Notes: a model not told the origin generated them from the sequence alone. A stretch of DNA of 64,000 bases from GCA-003244245 sp050699715 (GCA_050699715.1 JBOHFR010000007.1:1-64000), one strand, 5' to 3'. Shown: positions 7,961 to 16,337, counted from the stretch's first letter. A program made the numbers and translations.

Positions 7961-9125
7961 ATGTCGCGTCCTCTCGGGCTGCCTGTGGTGCGGTCCTCAG
8001 CCTTTGTTTTCGACAATGCGCACGACTATGCGGAGGTGCTCGGTGGTCGGATCGCCGGGTATTCCTATTCGCGGATCGACAACCCCACCTCGGCCGCGTT
8101 CGCCGCGGAGGTCGCCGCGCTGGAGGCACCGGGCAGCGACGACGTCGGCGCGGAGCCGTTCGCTTCGGGCATGGCCGCCATATCTTCCACGTTGCTCGGG
8201 CACCTCACCGCGGGTGCGGAGGTGATCGGCCCGGCGGACTGCTACGGCGGCACCTGGTCGCTGTTCACCAGGTGGCTACCCCGGTGGGGGATACACCCGG
8301 TGCTGGTCGACATCACTGACGTCGCCGCTGTGCAGGCCGCGCTCACCCCCCGCACTCGGATGATCTATGCCGAGACCATCGCCAACCCTACCCTGTCGGT
8401 GCCCGACCTGAGCGCTCTCGCCGACGTCGCACACGGCGCGGCGAGCCGGTTCGTGGTGGACTCCACGTTCGCCACTCCCGTGATCTGCCGGCCGCTGGAG
8501 CACGGTGCCGACCTGGTGCTGCACTCGGCGACCAAGTTCCTCGGTGGGCACGCCGACGCCACCGGCGGCGTCGTGGTGGGCCGGGGAGAGCACCTCGGGC
8601 CGGTCCGGGAGGCCCGGATCGACCTTGGTGGGTGCCTGGCCCCGGACGAGGCGTTCCTGCTGCACCGGGGGCTGGAGACGCTGGCGTTGCGGGTGCGGCG
8701 GCAGAGCGCGAGCGCGGCTGCGCTGGCGGCGAAGCTCACCGGTCACCCCGCAGTGACGCGGGTGCGCTATCCGGGGCTGCCATCGCACCCGCAGCACGGC
8801 GTTGCCGCTCGGCTGTTCCGGGACGGGCTGTTCGGCGGTGTGCTCACTGTGGACGTCCGGGGGGACGTCCGGGGGGGGCGTCCGGGGCGGGCGGGAGGCC
8901 GCAATAGCCTTCTGCGACGCGCTGCGCACCGTACAGATCGCCTCCTCGCTGGGTAGCGTGCACTCCAAGGTCAGCCATGCGGCCTCGACCACCCACCGCC
9001 AACTCGATGACACCGCTCTCGCGGCGGCCGGAATAGCGCCCGGCCAGGTGCGGCTGTCCGTCGGTGTGGAGGACCCCGAGGAGCTGCTCGTCGATCTGCG
9101 CCAGGCACTCGACGCGAGTTCTTGA
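7961..9125 (+). pseudogene. Cys/Met metabolism PLP enzyme (cystathionine gamma-lyase-like), frameshifted
   Basis: Trans-sulfuration family enzyme of about 388 residues if intact. The start MSRPLGLPVVRSS follows the gpsA stop by four bases, with TGAGG in the overlap. The PLP lysine is in LHSATKFLGGHADATGGVVVG. The first frame stops at 8956 after an unrelated 30-residue tail. The true C-terminus (REAAIAFCDALRTVQIASSL to the end at 9125) is in the next frame. The break lies in a GC-rich tandem repeat (GGACGTCCGGGG repeated from 8851) that ends in a run of eight G (8871-8878). Removing one G restores the frame exactly. This could be a true inactivation, a slippage-prone switch or a base-calling error. 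The exact substrate is unknown. Confidence 0.85.
8851..8896. repeat. Tandem GC-rich repeat with G8 run at a frameshift
   Basis: Two copies of GGACGTCCGGGG followed by a degenerate third (GGGGCGTCCGGGGCGG). The coding sense is repeated Val-Arg-Gly. The run of eight G at 8871-8878 is where the reading frame of the PLP enzyme breaks. Such runs are prone to polymerase slippage and to sequencing error. Confidence 0.8.
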
Positions 9126-9333
9126 CTGGGCCGCGGATCTCCGGTTTGATCAGTAAGCGTGAGTAGCACTGTCGCCTTTGTCCGGCGGTCCCCGGTGGAT
9201 CTGCGCCGGGTGGCGAGTGCGCTCTGTCCCGCGCGGTGAGCTCCCTGTCCCGCTGACCGCGTCTGTATTGCCGGCCCGCCTGCTCGGGTAGGCCGCCGCG
9301 CGGTCGGCTCACCGATCCCGCAGAGGACCCCCC

Positions 9334-9828
9334 GTGCACGCCGTGCCCTACCTCACTGTCCCGGCTCCCGACATGGCTCGTCCCGGTGGTCCGGCAAGCC
9401 TCGTCATGACCCTGGCCGCGCACCCTGAGCGGTGGCGTCCCCTGGTGGACTACCGCACCGACACCCGCTGGTGCCAGCTGCTCGAACGGACGGCGCAGCA
9501 TGAGGTGTGGCTGCTGTCCTGGCTGCCCGGTCAGGGCACCGATCTGCACGACCACGGCCCGGCGTCGGGCGCCTTCGCGATCGCGGCGGGCACGCTGACC
9601 GAACGGGTGGTCGCCGCCACGCCGGGACGGCCCCCGGTGGGGGTCACCCGGGAACTGTCCGCCGGGCGCTGCCGCGCCTTCGGCCCGCACTACGTTCACC
9701 AGGTGACCAACTCTGGCGCCGCCGCCGCGGTGAGCGTGCACGTGTACACCCCAGCTCTGACCGTGCTGGACCGCTACCGGCTGGAGCCGCTGAGGCGCTG
9801 CGCGAACTCGGTGCGCGTTTCTGGCTGA
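9334..9828 (+). CDS. Cysteine dioxygenase family protein
   Basis: Cupin that oxidises cysteine to cysteine sulfinate using non-haem iron. The 164 residues contain the iron-binding pair in GTDLHDHGPASGAFAI (near 70) and the third His in AFGPHYVHQVTNSG (near 115). GTG start at 9334 with AGAGGAC 6 bases upstream. The last 11 residues (RRCANSVRVSG) do not look like the family C-terminus. In another frame the same DNA reads AAEALRELGARF, which resembles the end of the rhodanese gene that usually follows. A deletion may have fused the two ends. The iron site is intact, so activity is possible. Confidence 0.85.
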   Translation: MHAVPYLTVPAPDMARPGGPASLVMTLAAHPERWRPLVDYRTDTRWCQLLERTAQHEVWLLSWLPGQGTDLHDHGPASGAFAIAAGTLTERVVAATPGRPPVGVTRELSAGRCRAFGPHYVHQVTNSGAAAAVSVHVYTPALTVLDRYRLEPLRRCANSVRVSG

Positions 9829-10127
9829 TCACAGCAGAAACCTGCAACACCTGATTGTTCGTACCTGGTGGTGAGGTTCGGGCTCGCCGAGCATGTCGCC
9901 GACGCCGGGCTGCGCATGCTGTTCGCGGCGGAGAAGGTATGGAGTGCTGTGACAAGTCCGGCCGGGGTGTGGGAGAAACTTACCGTCCCCTATCCCCGAA
10001 CGTCAGCGGTCACGCACACCCATGATCCCGCCAACCGGGGGCTGCCTCAGCAGGCAATGAGGCAGGCGCGGGCGAACAACGTCCCGCCCGCAGGCGGTGG
10101 TGGCCCCCATCAGGGCGGCACTACGGT

Positions 10128-10194
10128 CATGATCACGGTTTCGGTGCCGAAAGTGACCCAACATGTCACCTGAGACACCCAAACCGTGATCATG
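10128..10194. repeat. Nested inverted repeat (14-bp outer arms)
   Basis: Outer arms CATGATCACGGTTT (10128-10141) and its exact complement at 10181-10194. Between them a shorter pair GTGAC/GTCAC can form an inner stem. It is downstream of the cysteine dioxygenase and directly followed by a second hairpin. Confidence 0.75.
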
Positions 10195-10195
10195 A

Positions 10196-10226
10196 ATCCT
10201 AGGCCGGTCCTTCGCGGGCCTAGGAT
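10196..10226. terminator. Hairpin, possible terminator
   Basis: Arms ATCCTAGGCC (10196-10205) and GGCCTAGGAT (10217-10226) with an 11-base loop, followed by an AT-rich stretch. It may end transcripts from the cysteine dioxygenase side and insulate the low-GC unit beyond. Confidence 0.5.
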
Positions 10227-10590
10227 ATTCACAAGATTTTCCTGCGAACACCTCACGGATGCCCCAGGCCAGAACTTGATCAAAAAGCTACTTCAGGAGT
10301 CTGTGCCCTAGAGCGGTCATGATCTGGGCTTGTCTTTGATCAGCAGTTACACACCCGATGGCAGGTTTGTCTTGTACCCCGCTCATACCCGTTGAGCAGA
10401 AAGTACACGGATCACCACCCATTCGGTAATTCACTACTCCTTTTGGGTTGTTCGGCACCATCTTCTGTTACGGGGTGGATAAGATGGCGACTGTCATGCG
10501 GACGGGTCTCACGCCACCGGAGTAAATGAGCTTTCATCGTGTGGAGATTCCTTGTTCGCCCTTATAGGACGAGAAAGAGGTAGAGAAGCG

Positions 10591-10998
10591 ATGTCCCCAA
10601 AGTGGTCAGCGCCGGAGTCGGCACCGACGGAACAAAATTTGTGGCTTAAAATGCAGGATTTCGCGCCGACGGAACCAAATAGCTGGTCTGTCGTTCCTGT
10701 GCCCGGATATTCCGTCCAGGTGACGAACTTGACGAGTATTAACGGCGCGGGAGTCATTGTCGATATCGAGCTTTATGATCACACTGGTCAGAAAGTTCCT
10801 TGTGGGCAGGCCGCCTATCTCAGCCAGAATATTCTCCCTGGACAGGCGCAGGCTTACCCGCGGGCCAATCCGCCGAGTCTTCAACAAGGCCAGGAATACA
10901 CGCTGAAGGTCGGCGTTTTCAAATCCCCGCCAAATCCAGGTGATTCATGGGGACAACTGCTGTATTGGAACAACCAGGTGGAATTATTCATCGCATAG
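10591..10998 (+). CDS. Uncharacterised low-GC protein, 135 residues
   Basis: Not recognised. The start at 10591 (MSPKWSAPES) has AGAGGTAGAGAAGCG directly before the ATG. An upstream in-frame ATG at 10552 has no such site. The sequence is rich in Pro, Gln, Asn and aromatic residues, with alternating hydrophobic stretches (YSVQVTNLTSING, GVIVDIELYDHTG, YTLKVGVFKSPPN, LYWNNQVELFIA), which suggests a beta-sandwich. No signal peptide, cysteine pair or catalytic motif is evident. Base use is noticeably more AT-rich than the neighbouring housekeeping genes, a sign of recent acquisition. Probably in one unit with the histidine phosphatase 79 bases downstream. Confidence 0.75.
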   Translation: MSPKWSAPESAPTEQNLWLKMQDFAPTEPNSWSVVPVPGYSVQVTNLTSINGAGVIVDIELYDHTGQKVPCGQAAYLSQNILPGQAQAYPRANPPSLQQGQEYTLKVGVFKSPPNPGDSWGQLLYWNNQVELFIA

Positions 10999-11077
10999 TA
11001 GAGGGCTCACTGGCGGGCAGTGATGGTCACCGCTGCAACCTGAGCCGTGACCGGCGCATCACCGAGAGGACGCACTG

Positions 11078-11674
11078 ATGACCACATCCACCGGTACACC
11101 CGAGCTTATCCTGGTTATCCGTCACGGCGAGAAACCCGACGACCCTGCGTCGGCATCTCCATCCTTTGGTGTCGATAGCAACGGCAACCCCGACCGGCAC
11201 TCTCTCACCCCACGGGGCTGGCAACGGTCCGGCGCGTTGGCTGTCTTGTTCGCCCCGGCCGCCGGCCCCCTGCAGGCTGGTCTACGCACACCGTCCAACC
11301 TGTTCTCGCCGTACTACGGAATCCCCGCCAAGACAGTCACCCATCGGACCTACCAGACTATCCAAGCGCTCAGCCAACGAATAAATGTTCGCATCGAGAC
11401 CCCTTTCGCGGAAGGTCAGGAAGACGACCTGCTCCAGGCTATTCTCGACACTGCCGATCAGACCGTTTTAGTCTGCTGGGAACATCACCATATTCCCGTG
11501 CTCGCCGCGGCCGTCCCCACGTCGCCCGGTACTGCCATCCCGCCCAAGTGGCCCGAGGACCGCTTTGATCTGATCTGGTGCTTCACCCGCGCGCCCGGAG
11601 CAACACTGCAATATACCTTTTCTCAAATCCCTCAGCAGCTGCTTAAGGGTGACACGGACACAATCATTGCATAG
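11078..11674 (+). CDS. Histidine phosphatase (phosphoglycerate-mutase-like) protein
   Basis: 198-residue cytosolic protein with the catalytic LILVIRHGEKP motif at residues 9-19 and LTPRGWQRSGALA near 42. The second catalytic histidine would be in LVCWEHHHIPVLAAA near 135. AGAGGA lies 8 bases before the ATG. Substrate unknown. It follows the 135-residue unknown gene with 79 bases between, and both are flanked by hairpins, so they look like a two-gene accessory unit. Confidence 0.85.
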   Translation: MTTSTGTPELILVIRHGEKPDDPASASPSFGVDSNGNPDRHSLTPRGWQRSGALAVLFAPAAGPLQAGLRTPSNLFSPYYGIPAKTVTHRTYQTIQALSQRINVRIETPFAEGQEDDLLQAILDTADQTVLVCWEHHHIPVLAAAVPTSPGTAIPPKWPEDRFDLIWCFTRAPGATLQYTFSQIPQQLLKGDTDTIIA

Positions 11675-11903
11675 TGATGAGTTATGGCAAGGGTCGGTGG
11701 TGATTCCCGCGAACCAGAAAAGACTCAGGTGGACGAGTAGGGGTGGACGAAGAGGCCGTCGATGAGGTGCTCGTGGCTCGGGCACCACAAACGATCATGG
11801 TCGCTTTACTCCCCGCCAGTGCGCTACGTGTCCGTGAATAGCCCACGAGGCAGGGGGCGGGGCACGGGAAGCGTGAGTGAGTGGCTCCCGTCAAGCGCTG
11901 TGG

Positions 11904-12629
11904 CTATAGGTGTCCCGCGAAGAATTCGAGGGTTCGCTCCCAGGCGAGATCGGCCGACTCCTTGTCGTACATGGAGGGCGCGTCCCAGTTGGAGAAGGCG
12001 TGGCCGGCTTTGTAGCGGTGCACCGTGGCCCCTGGGTGTTCTTTTAGAGCCGCTTCTACAGCGACGATCTGCACGTCAGGGATGTACGGATCGTGGTTCC
12101 CGTAGTGGAACATGATCGGACACTCGATCGAGTCGGCTTGACCGAGCATCTGATGGATTCCCGAGCCGTAATAGGACACGGCGGCGTCCGGTCCTCGGCC
12201 GTTGACCCGAGACGATGTCGCGAAGACGTAGGTGAGCGTTCCTCCCAGGCAGAACCCGACGCCGCCGACAGTGCCGCTGCATTGGGGCATCGCGAGCAGG
12301 TGGGCGAAGGTCGAGGTGATGTCGGCGCCGGCTGCGGTCCAGTCCAGCTGCTGGACCATGGTTATGCAGTCGGCCAAGGCAGATTCGTCGTTCCGCTCGA
12401 AGCGCGGCTCGATGCGCCAGAACATGTCGGGGGCAAGGGTGAGGTAGCCGACACCCGCGAGTCGTTCGGCGACACCCCGGATGTTGTCATTGATGCCGAA
12501 GATTTCCTGGAAGAGGATGATCCCCGGGCTGCTATCACGGTCAGGCGCGGCGCAGAACGCGTCGAACGACCCGCCGTCGTGGGCCTGAATGCGCTCGTAG
12601 TGGGTGGAAGCGTAGTGGGTGGAAGCCAC
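11904..12629 (-). CDS. Dienelactone hydrolase family protein
   Basis: Alpha/beta hydrolase of 241 residues. The nucleophile is a cysteine in GGVGFCLGGTLTYV (near 125), as in classical dienelactone hydrolases. The acid is in YGNHDPYIPD and the histidine in RYKAGHAFSNWD near 207. The start is a GTG at 12629 with a perfect GAGGAGG four bases upstream. The first residues repeat: ASTHY-ASTHY is encoded by an exact 15-base tandem duplication (12597-12626). An internal start after the repeat would be possible but has no ribosome site. Physiological ester or lactone substrate unknown. Confidence 0.9.
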   Translation of the reverse strand: MASTHYASTHYERIQAHDGGSFDAFCAAPDRDSSPGIILFQEIFGINDNIRGVAERLAGVGYLTLAPDMFWRIEPRFERNDESALADCITMVQQLDWTAAGADITSTFAHLLAMPQCSGTVGGVGFCLGGTLTYVFATSSRVNGRGPDAAVSYYGSGIHQMLGQADSIECPIMFHYGNHDPYIPDVQIVAVEAALKEHPGATVHRYKAGHAFSNWDAPSMYDKESADLAWERTLEFFAGHL

Positions 12630-12780
12630 GTGTCCTCCTCAATGGTGTGTCATTATGCCGTCGATCAGTGACGATCCCGGCCGATGCTTGCTTCCCGGAA
12701 GTTACACGAGAGCGGGACACAGTGGGGAGGCAACGAGCTGGTGGGCCTCCGGTTCGACCGAGGGTGAAGGCCGGTGCATG

Positions 12781-13044
12781 CTACGGAAGCGGGCTGAGCC
12801 ATTGCACGAGCAGCACGTGCACCTCGCGCCGCTCCTCGACGATCAGGTAGACGATCTGACCGGCCTGGCTTGGGCCGAAGTACCATCGGCGAACCTCTGC
12901 CTTCGGGTTGTCTTCGTGCTGAGGCTCGCCGTTCCACGGTGCCAGGGTGAGCACCTCGAGCACGGCGGCGTACGCGGACAGAGCCTCCGCAGGCAACGCG
13001 GCAACCTGGTCAAATACCGCGTCGTCAGGAACGATGCGGTACAC
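12781..13044 (-). CDS. RelE/ParE-like small protein, candidate toxin
   Basis: 87 residues, beginning MYRIVPDDAVFDQVAALP and containing RRWYFGPSQAGQIVYLIVEERREVHVL. The pattern of a helical N-terminus followed by strands with Arg/Tyr and a REVHVL strand resembles the RelE/ParE mRNase or gyrase-toxin fold. The GTG start at 13044 abuts the TAG stop of the upstream DUF6247 gene with no gap, the tight coupling seen in toxin-antitoxin operons. Toxicity is inferred only. Confidence 0.7.
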   Translation of the reverse strand: MYRIVPDDAVFDQVAALPAEALSAYAAVLEVLTLAPWNGEPQHEDNPKAEVRRWYFGPSQAGQIVYLIVEERREVHVLLVQWLSPLP

Positions 13045-13392
13045 CTACCGGCCCAGCCGCTCCCGAATGAGGGCCTGCATGTCTTCGAATGAGCCGGCTG
13101 TCGAATTTTTGCCGGTGCGCAGGATCTGCTCAGCCTTGGCGAGCAATCGGAGGTACGAACCCGGGTCGCGCATCTCGGCGTAAGCGAGGTGGCGCCACTT
13201 GTGCAGTAGCGTGCGCACCGCAGCGAGATCCTTCGAGGTCTTCGCCTTCTCCAGCGCGCTTTCCCACTCAGCGTCGAACTCAGCGATCAAGCGTGGCGAC
13301 AAGCACGCGCGAATAGCCACCGGATCGGGCTCCGGCGGGGCCGAGCTGGGCGCCGGCAACGACGCAGCGGGAGAAACCATGCCGAACACCAT
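13045..13392 (-). CDS. DUF6247 family protein, candidate antitoxin
   Basis: 115 residues, mostly helical and charged after a Pro/Ala/Ser-rich start. The central segment LIAEFDAEWESALEKAKTSK and LLHKWRHLAYAEMRDPGSY are characteristic of a small family common in Pseudonocardiales, often next to a RelE-like partner. ATG at 13392; a second ATG four codons later is possible. First gene of a two-gene unit with the RelE-like gene. The pairing suggests the antitoxin role, but no DNA-binding motif is obvious. Confidence 0.7.
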   Translation of the reverse strand: MVFGMVSPAASLPAPSSAPPEPDPVAIRACLSPRLIAEFDAEWESALEKAKTSKDLAAVRTLLHKWRHLAYAEMRDPGSYLRLLAKAEQILRTGKNSTAGSFEDMQALIRERLGR

Positions 13393-13508
13393 AGCAAACG
13401 CCCAGAAGGGCGGTCTTGCTTTACGCGGGTAACTGCCGTACCGGAGCGTTCAACCGGCTGGAGCGCGCCGGGGCCGGCTGCGGCATCATCGGTACTGGGT
13501 GCCCACCA

Positions 13509-13545
13509 GGATGCCCCGGCCCGCTAGGTTTGGGCCGGGGCATCC
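13509..13545. terminator. Strong hairpin between DUF397 and DUF6247 genes
   Basis: Arms 13509-13522 (GGATGCCCCGGCCC) and 13532-13545 are exact complements around a 9-base loop. Both flanking genes run on the minus strand, so this lies just after the DUF397 stop and fits a terminator for that unit. Confidence 0.7.
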
Positions 13546-13565
13546 GTCTGAGTGTGGCAGGTGGG

Positions 13566-13793
13566 TTACCGGGTCAGGTGCCCGTCCTGCACTGCCGTGA
13601 CGAACGCGGCGAACTGCTGGGTGGGCACGGCGAGGATGCTCCGTTGCCTGCTGTCGGTGTGCTCCTTGGTGTCCTGCACGCCGGTCCATCCTGCGGCGTG
13701 GCCGATGGCGACGCACGCCTGTGTGCCGCGGGATCGGCTGGATTTGCGGTAGCGCGCACTGCGCAGTGCCTCTTTGCCTGGTTGGTCTGTTAT
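13566..13793 (-). pseudogene. DUF397 gene lacking a normal start codon
   Basis: A 75-codon frame reading ITDQPGKEALRSARYRKSSR and ending FAAFVTAVQDGHLTR is a clear DUF397 protein: the YRKSSRS-x-CVAIG-x-VQDTKE-x-FAAFV pattern is all there. There is no ATG, GTG or TTG at the expected point. Instead an ATA codon (13793) stands where family members have ATG, preceded by AGGAG. A single G-to-A change would explain it. DUF397 genes normally follow an XRE-DUF5753 regulator, and the one just upstream is itself broken. Either the gene is dead or it uses the rare ATA start. Confidence 0.75.
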
Positions 13794-13954
13794 GCGTCTC
13801 CTGTTCGGCTGTGACTAGGCACTGTCGGCTGGCTTGCGCCGTCCTGGTCGCTGACAATGATCGTCCTGCTCGCCGCCCACGAGAGCTAGAGCGCAGTCCG
13901 CGCAGCCTAGGACAACCACGTTCGTCGCGAGCTCACTCGTGTGCCGATCGTGGT

Positions 13955-14686
13955 TTAGGTGAACGTGGCGGCGGTCTCGGCGATCCTGCGGAGCGAGTCG
14001 TCGGGGTTGAGCGCTTGGGAGACGACGGCGCCGAACACGCTGGTGTGCTGGCGGATCTCGGGCGCCTTCTCCAGGAAACCACTGGCGTGCGCGTAGTCGA
14101 GGAACACGATGGCCGGGTCCTCGGGTTCCGGGAAGGTCAGCAGCACGAAGGACTGCCCCTGGCCGGGATGCTCGCCGGCCTGATACGGCAGCAACCTCCA
14201 CCGTGGCGTTGTACTGGGCGTCGAGCAGGTGGCGCAGCTGGGTGTGCATGACCTCGCGTCCACCGACCCAGCGGTGCAGCGCGGCCTCGTTGATCACCGC
14301 CCTGGCGTACTCGGGCGTCTGGAGCAGGGCCGGGATGAAGGCGTCCTCATGGTCTGTTCCCAGGCGGCTCCGGCCTCCAGCCCGATCAGCAACTCGACGT
14401 TGTCGGGCAGCACGTCGGAGTACTGCTCCCACCAGCCGAGCACGTCACCGTCACGGTGCAGCGTGCGCAGCTCCTCGGCCTTGCGCTCGTCCACTGCGAA
14501 TACCTTGATCAGCTTCCCCAGCTGCGCAGCGGTGAGCTTGCCTCGGGCGTTCTCGACCCGGCTGAACTGCGGTTGTGACATGCCGATCTTCTCCGCGAGA
14601 ATGCCTCCGGACATCCGCTCGACTTCCCGGAGCCGTTTGATCTCCGAGCTGAGTCGGCGCCTGCGCACGGTCGGGCTGATCACCAT
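13955..14686 (-). pseudogene. XRE-DUF5753 transcription regulator with two frameshifts
   Basis: The N-terminus (130 codons from ATG 14686) has the helix-turn-helix LAEKIGMSQPQFSRVENARG and continues to LIGLEAGAAWEQT. The DUF5753 domain then resumes in a second frame (FIPALLQTPEYARAVI, near 14345) and shifts again near 14190 to a third frame (SFVLLTFPEPEDPAIVFLDY) ending at 13955. Two indels are thus needed. The stretches between keep family sequence well, so the loss is recent. Partner of the defective DUF397 gene downstream. Such pairs often regulate morphological or antibiotic genes in actinobacteria. Confidence 0.85.
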
Positions 14687-14823
14687 GCTGTCTCCCCGTG
14701 TTCCTGGTCAGAGCCACGTCGTTGTCAAGCCCTACACTCGTTTTGGTTACTTGCGCGGTACTTCAATCGGGCGGTGCCCCTGGTTCGGAACTGGCAGCAG
14801 CACACCCGGAGGTGACGCTTCTC

Positions 14824-15066
14824 ATGCGCGCTGACCCCGACGACCACTGGTGCGACGTCGACGGCACCCCGATCCCCCGGCTGTGCCGGGTCGAGCAGGT
14901 CGCGGTGGACGCGTTCTTGGGGGCGGCGCCGTTGCGGTTGCACTCGTACGGCCAAGTCATCGACCGCGGCATCACCCGCTTGATCGTCTTGTTCGATCAC
15001 GAGAGCCGCCTGGTCCACATCCGGCCGCACCTGGTCCGCGTCCTCCCCACACCAGGCGGTGGCTGA
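14824..15066 (+). CDS. Uncharacterised small acidic/basic protein, 80 residues
   Basis: Not recognised. The start MRADPDDHWCDVDGTPIPRL is preceded by GGAGGTGA at a suitable distance. Longer upstream starts lack a site. The text LCRVEQVAVDAFLG and GITRLIVLFDHESRLVHIRP suggests a compact alpha/beta domain with one cysteine and several histidines. It lies divergent from the broken XRE-DUF5753 gene, a common place for a small regulated partner gene. Confidence 0.6.
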   Translation: MRADPDDHWCDVDGTPIPRLCRVEQVAVDAFLGAAPLRLHSYGQVIDRGITRLIVLFDHESRLVHIRPHLVRVLPTPGGG

Positions 15067-15068
15067 TG

Positions 15069-15176
15069 CTCCATGGTCCGCACGGAGTCAAGGAGGCCGT
15101 ACAGCTCGGCGCGGTCGTGGCGGGCCCGCTCGCGGTGCCGGCGCAGCGTGCTGCGTGGGGTGCAAGACTGCGTCAT
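15069..15176 (-). pseudogene. N-terminal fragment of a pyridoxamine-phosphate-oxidase-like protein
   Basis: From the ATG at 15176 the frame reads STLRRHRERARHDRAELYGL, matching the start of PPOX-fold flavin proteins of actinobacteria (pattern T-L-x-R-x-x-E-R-x-x-x-D-R-x-x-L-Y-x-x-L-D). After LLDSV the similarity stops and the frame runs into the DNA opposite the 80-residue gene. Only about 35 codons remain, so the gene is a remnant. Confidence 0.5.
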
Positions 15177-15236
15177 GGTGCCGACGCTAACCGGGACCGC
15201 CGGAACCTGTGGATCACCGGGGGTTAGGGTGCCGCC

Positions 15237-16337
15237 ATGCCAGATCGCAAGCTGCGCGTTGCTGTCGTTTTCGGTGGCCGTAGCAGCGAGCACGCGATCT
15301 CGTGTGTGTCGGCGGGAAGTGTGCTGACGCACCTGGACCGGACCCGATTCGAGGTCATCCCGGTCGGCATCAGCGCTGACGGCGCCTGGGTGCTGTGCAC
15401 TGGCGAGCCGGCCGAGCTGGCGATCCGAGACCGGGTGTTGCCTGCCGTCAACGGCACTGCGGCGGCTCTGACCCTGCCCGGTGACCCGACCAGGCGGGAA
15501 CTGGTGCGCGTCGGGGGGGAGCGGCCCGGCGAGGTGCTCTCCGGCGTGGATGTGGTGTTCCCGGTGCTGCACGGGGCTTTTGGTGAGGATGGCACGATCC
15601 AGGGGCTGCTGGAGCTGGCCGGCCTGCCCTATATCGGCTCCGGGGTGTTGGCCAGCGCTGCCGGGATGGACAAGGAGTTCGCCCGTAAGTTGTTGCACGT
15701 CGCGGGCTTGCCGGTCACCGACGCCGTGGTGCTGCGTGGTGCTGACGCCACCCTTACTGCGGTGCACCGTGCCCGGCTGGGCCTGCCGGTCTTCGTCAAA
15801 CCGGCCAGGGCGGGCTCATCGCTGGGTATCACTAAGGTGGCGGACTGGTCTGAACTGCCCTCGGCGATCGCCACCGCGCGGGCTGTCGATCCCAAGGTGC
15901 TCGTCGAGGCGGCGGTGACCGGCCGCGAGGTCGAGTGCGGGGTGCTGGAGTTCCCCGACGGCCGGGTCGAGGCGTCGCTGCCCGCGGAGATCCGGGTGGT
16001 GGCGCGGGACGCTGCGGGTTGGTACGACTTCGACGCCAAGTATCTCGACGACGCGTGCGAGTTCGACATCCCCGCCAAGCTCGACGATGACGTCACCGCC
16101 GAGCTGCAGTCGATGGCCGTCGCGGCATTTCGTGCGCTGGACTGCCAGGGTCTTGCCCGGGTTGACTTCTTCGTCGGACCCGACGGCGCGCTGACTGTCA
16201 ATGAGATCAACACGATGCCCGGCTTCACGCCCATCTCGATGTACCCCCGGATGTGGGCCGTGACCGGGGTGGACTACCCCAGCTTGCTGTCCATATTGAT
16301 CGACACTGCGGTTGCTCGCGGCACCGGACTGCGTTGA
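15237..16337 (+). CDS. ddl: D-alanine--D-alanine ligase
   Basis: ATP-grasp enzyme that makes D-Ala-D-Ala for peptidoglycan. The 366 residues begin RVAVVFGGRSSEHAISCVSA. HGAFGEDGTIQGLLE lies near 105, the ATP-grasp FVKPARAGSSLGI near 187, and the metal-binding VNEINTMPGFTPISMYPRMW near 320. Normal length. The start at 15237 has only a weak ribosome site. Downstream of gpsA in the conserved order, with the accessory region inserted between them. Confidence 0.97.
   Translation: MPDRKLRVAVVFGGRSSEHAISCVSAGSVLTHLDRTRFEVIPVGISADGAWVLCTGEPAELAIRDRVLPAVNGTAAALTLPGDPTRRELVRVGGERPGEVLSGVDVVFPVLHGAFGEDGTIQGLLELAGLPYIGSGVLASAAGMDKEFARKLLHVAGLPVTDAVVLRGADATLTAVHRARLGLPVFVKPARAGSSLGITKVADWSELPSAIATARAVDPKVLVEAAVTGREVECGVLEFPDGRVEASLPAEIRVVARDAAGWYDFDAKYLDDACEFDIPAKLDDDVTAELQSMAVAAFRALDCQGLARVDFFVGPDGALTVNEINTMPGFTPISMYPRMWAVTGVDYPSLLSILIDTAVARGTGLR

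Larger units (their letters stand above)
9829..10590. other. Intergenic region with two hairpins and falling GC content
   Basis: About 760 bases without a convincing gene. One 101-codon open frame (9868-10173) has no recognisable family and an unconvincing start. The region holds two tandem inverted repeats (10128-10194 and 10196-10226). From about 10230 the DNA is clearly more AT-rich and leads into the next gene with its own good ribosome site. Only very short open frames are present. Confidence 0.6.

Noticed and set aside
8851..8896. Programmed frameshift site
   Set aside because: No downstream stem or Shine-Dalgarno-like stimulator is evident; a plain indel in a G run explains the break more simply.
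9868..10173. 101-codon frame after the cysteine dioxygenase
   Set aside because: Its second half runs through the inverted repeat, its start has no site, and no family is recognised.
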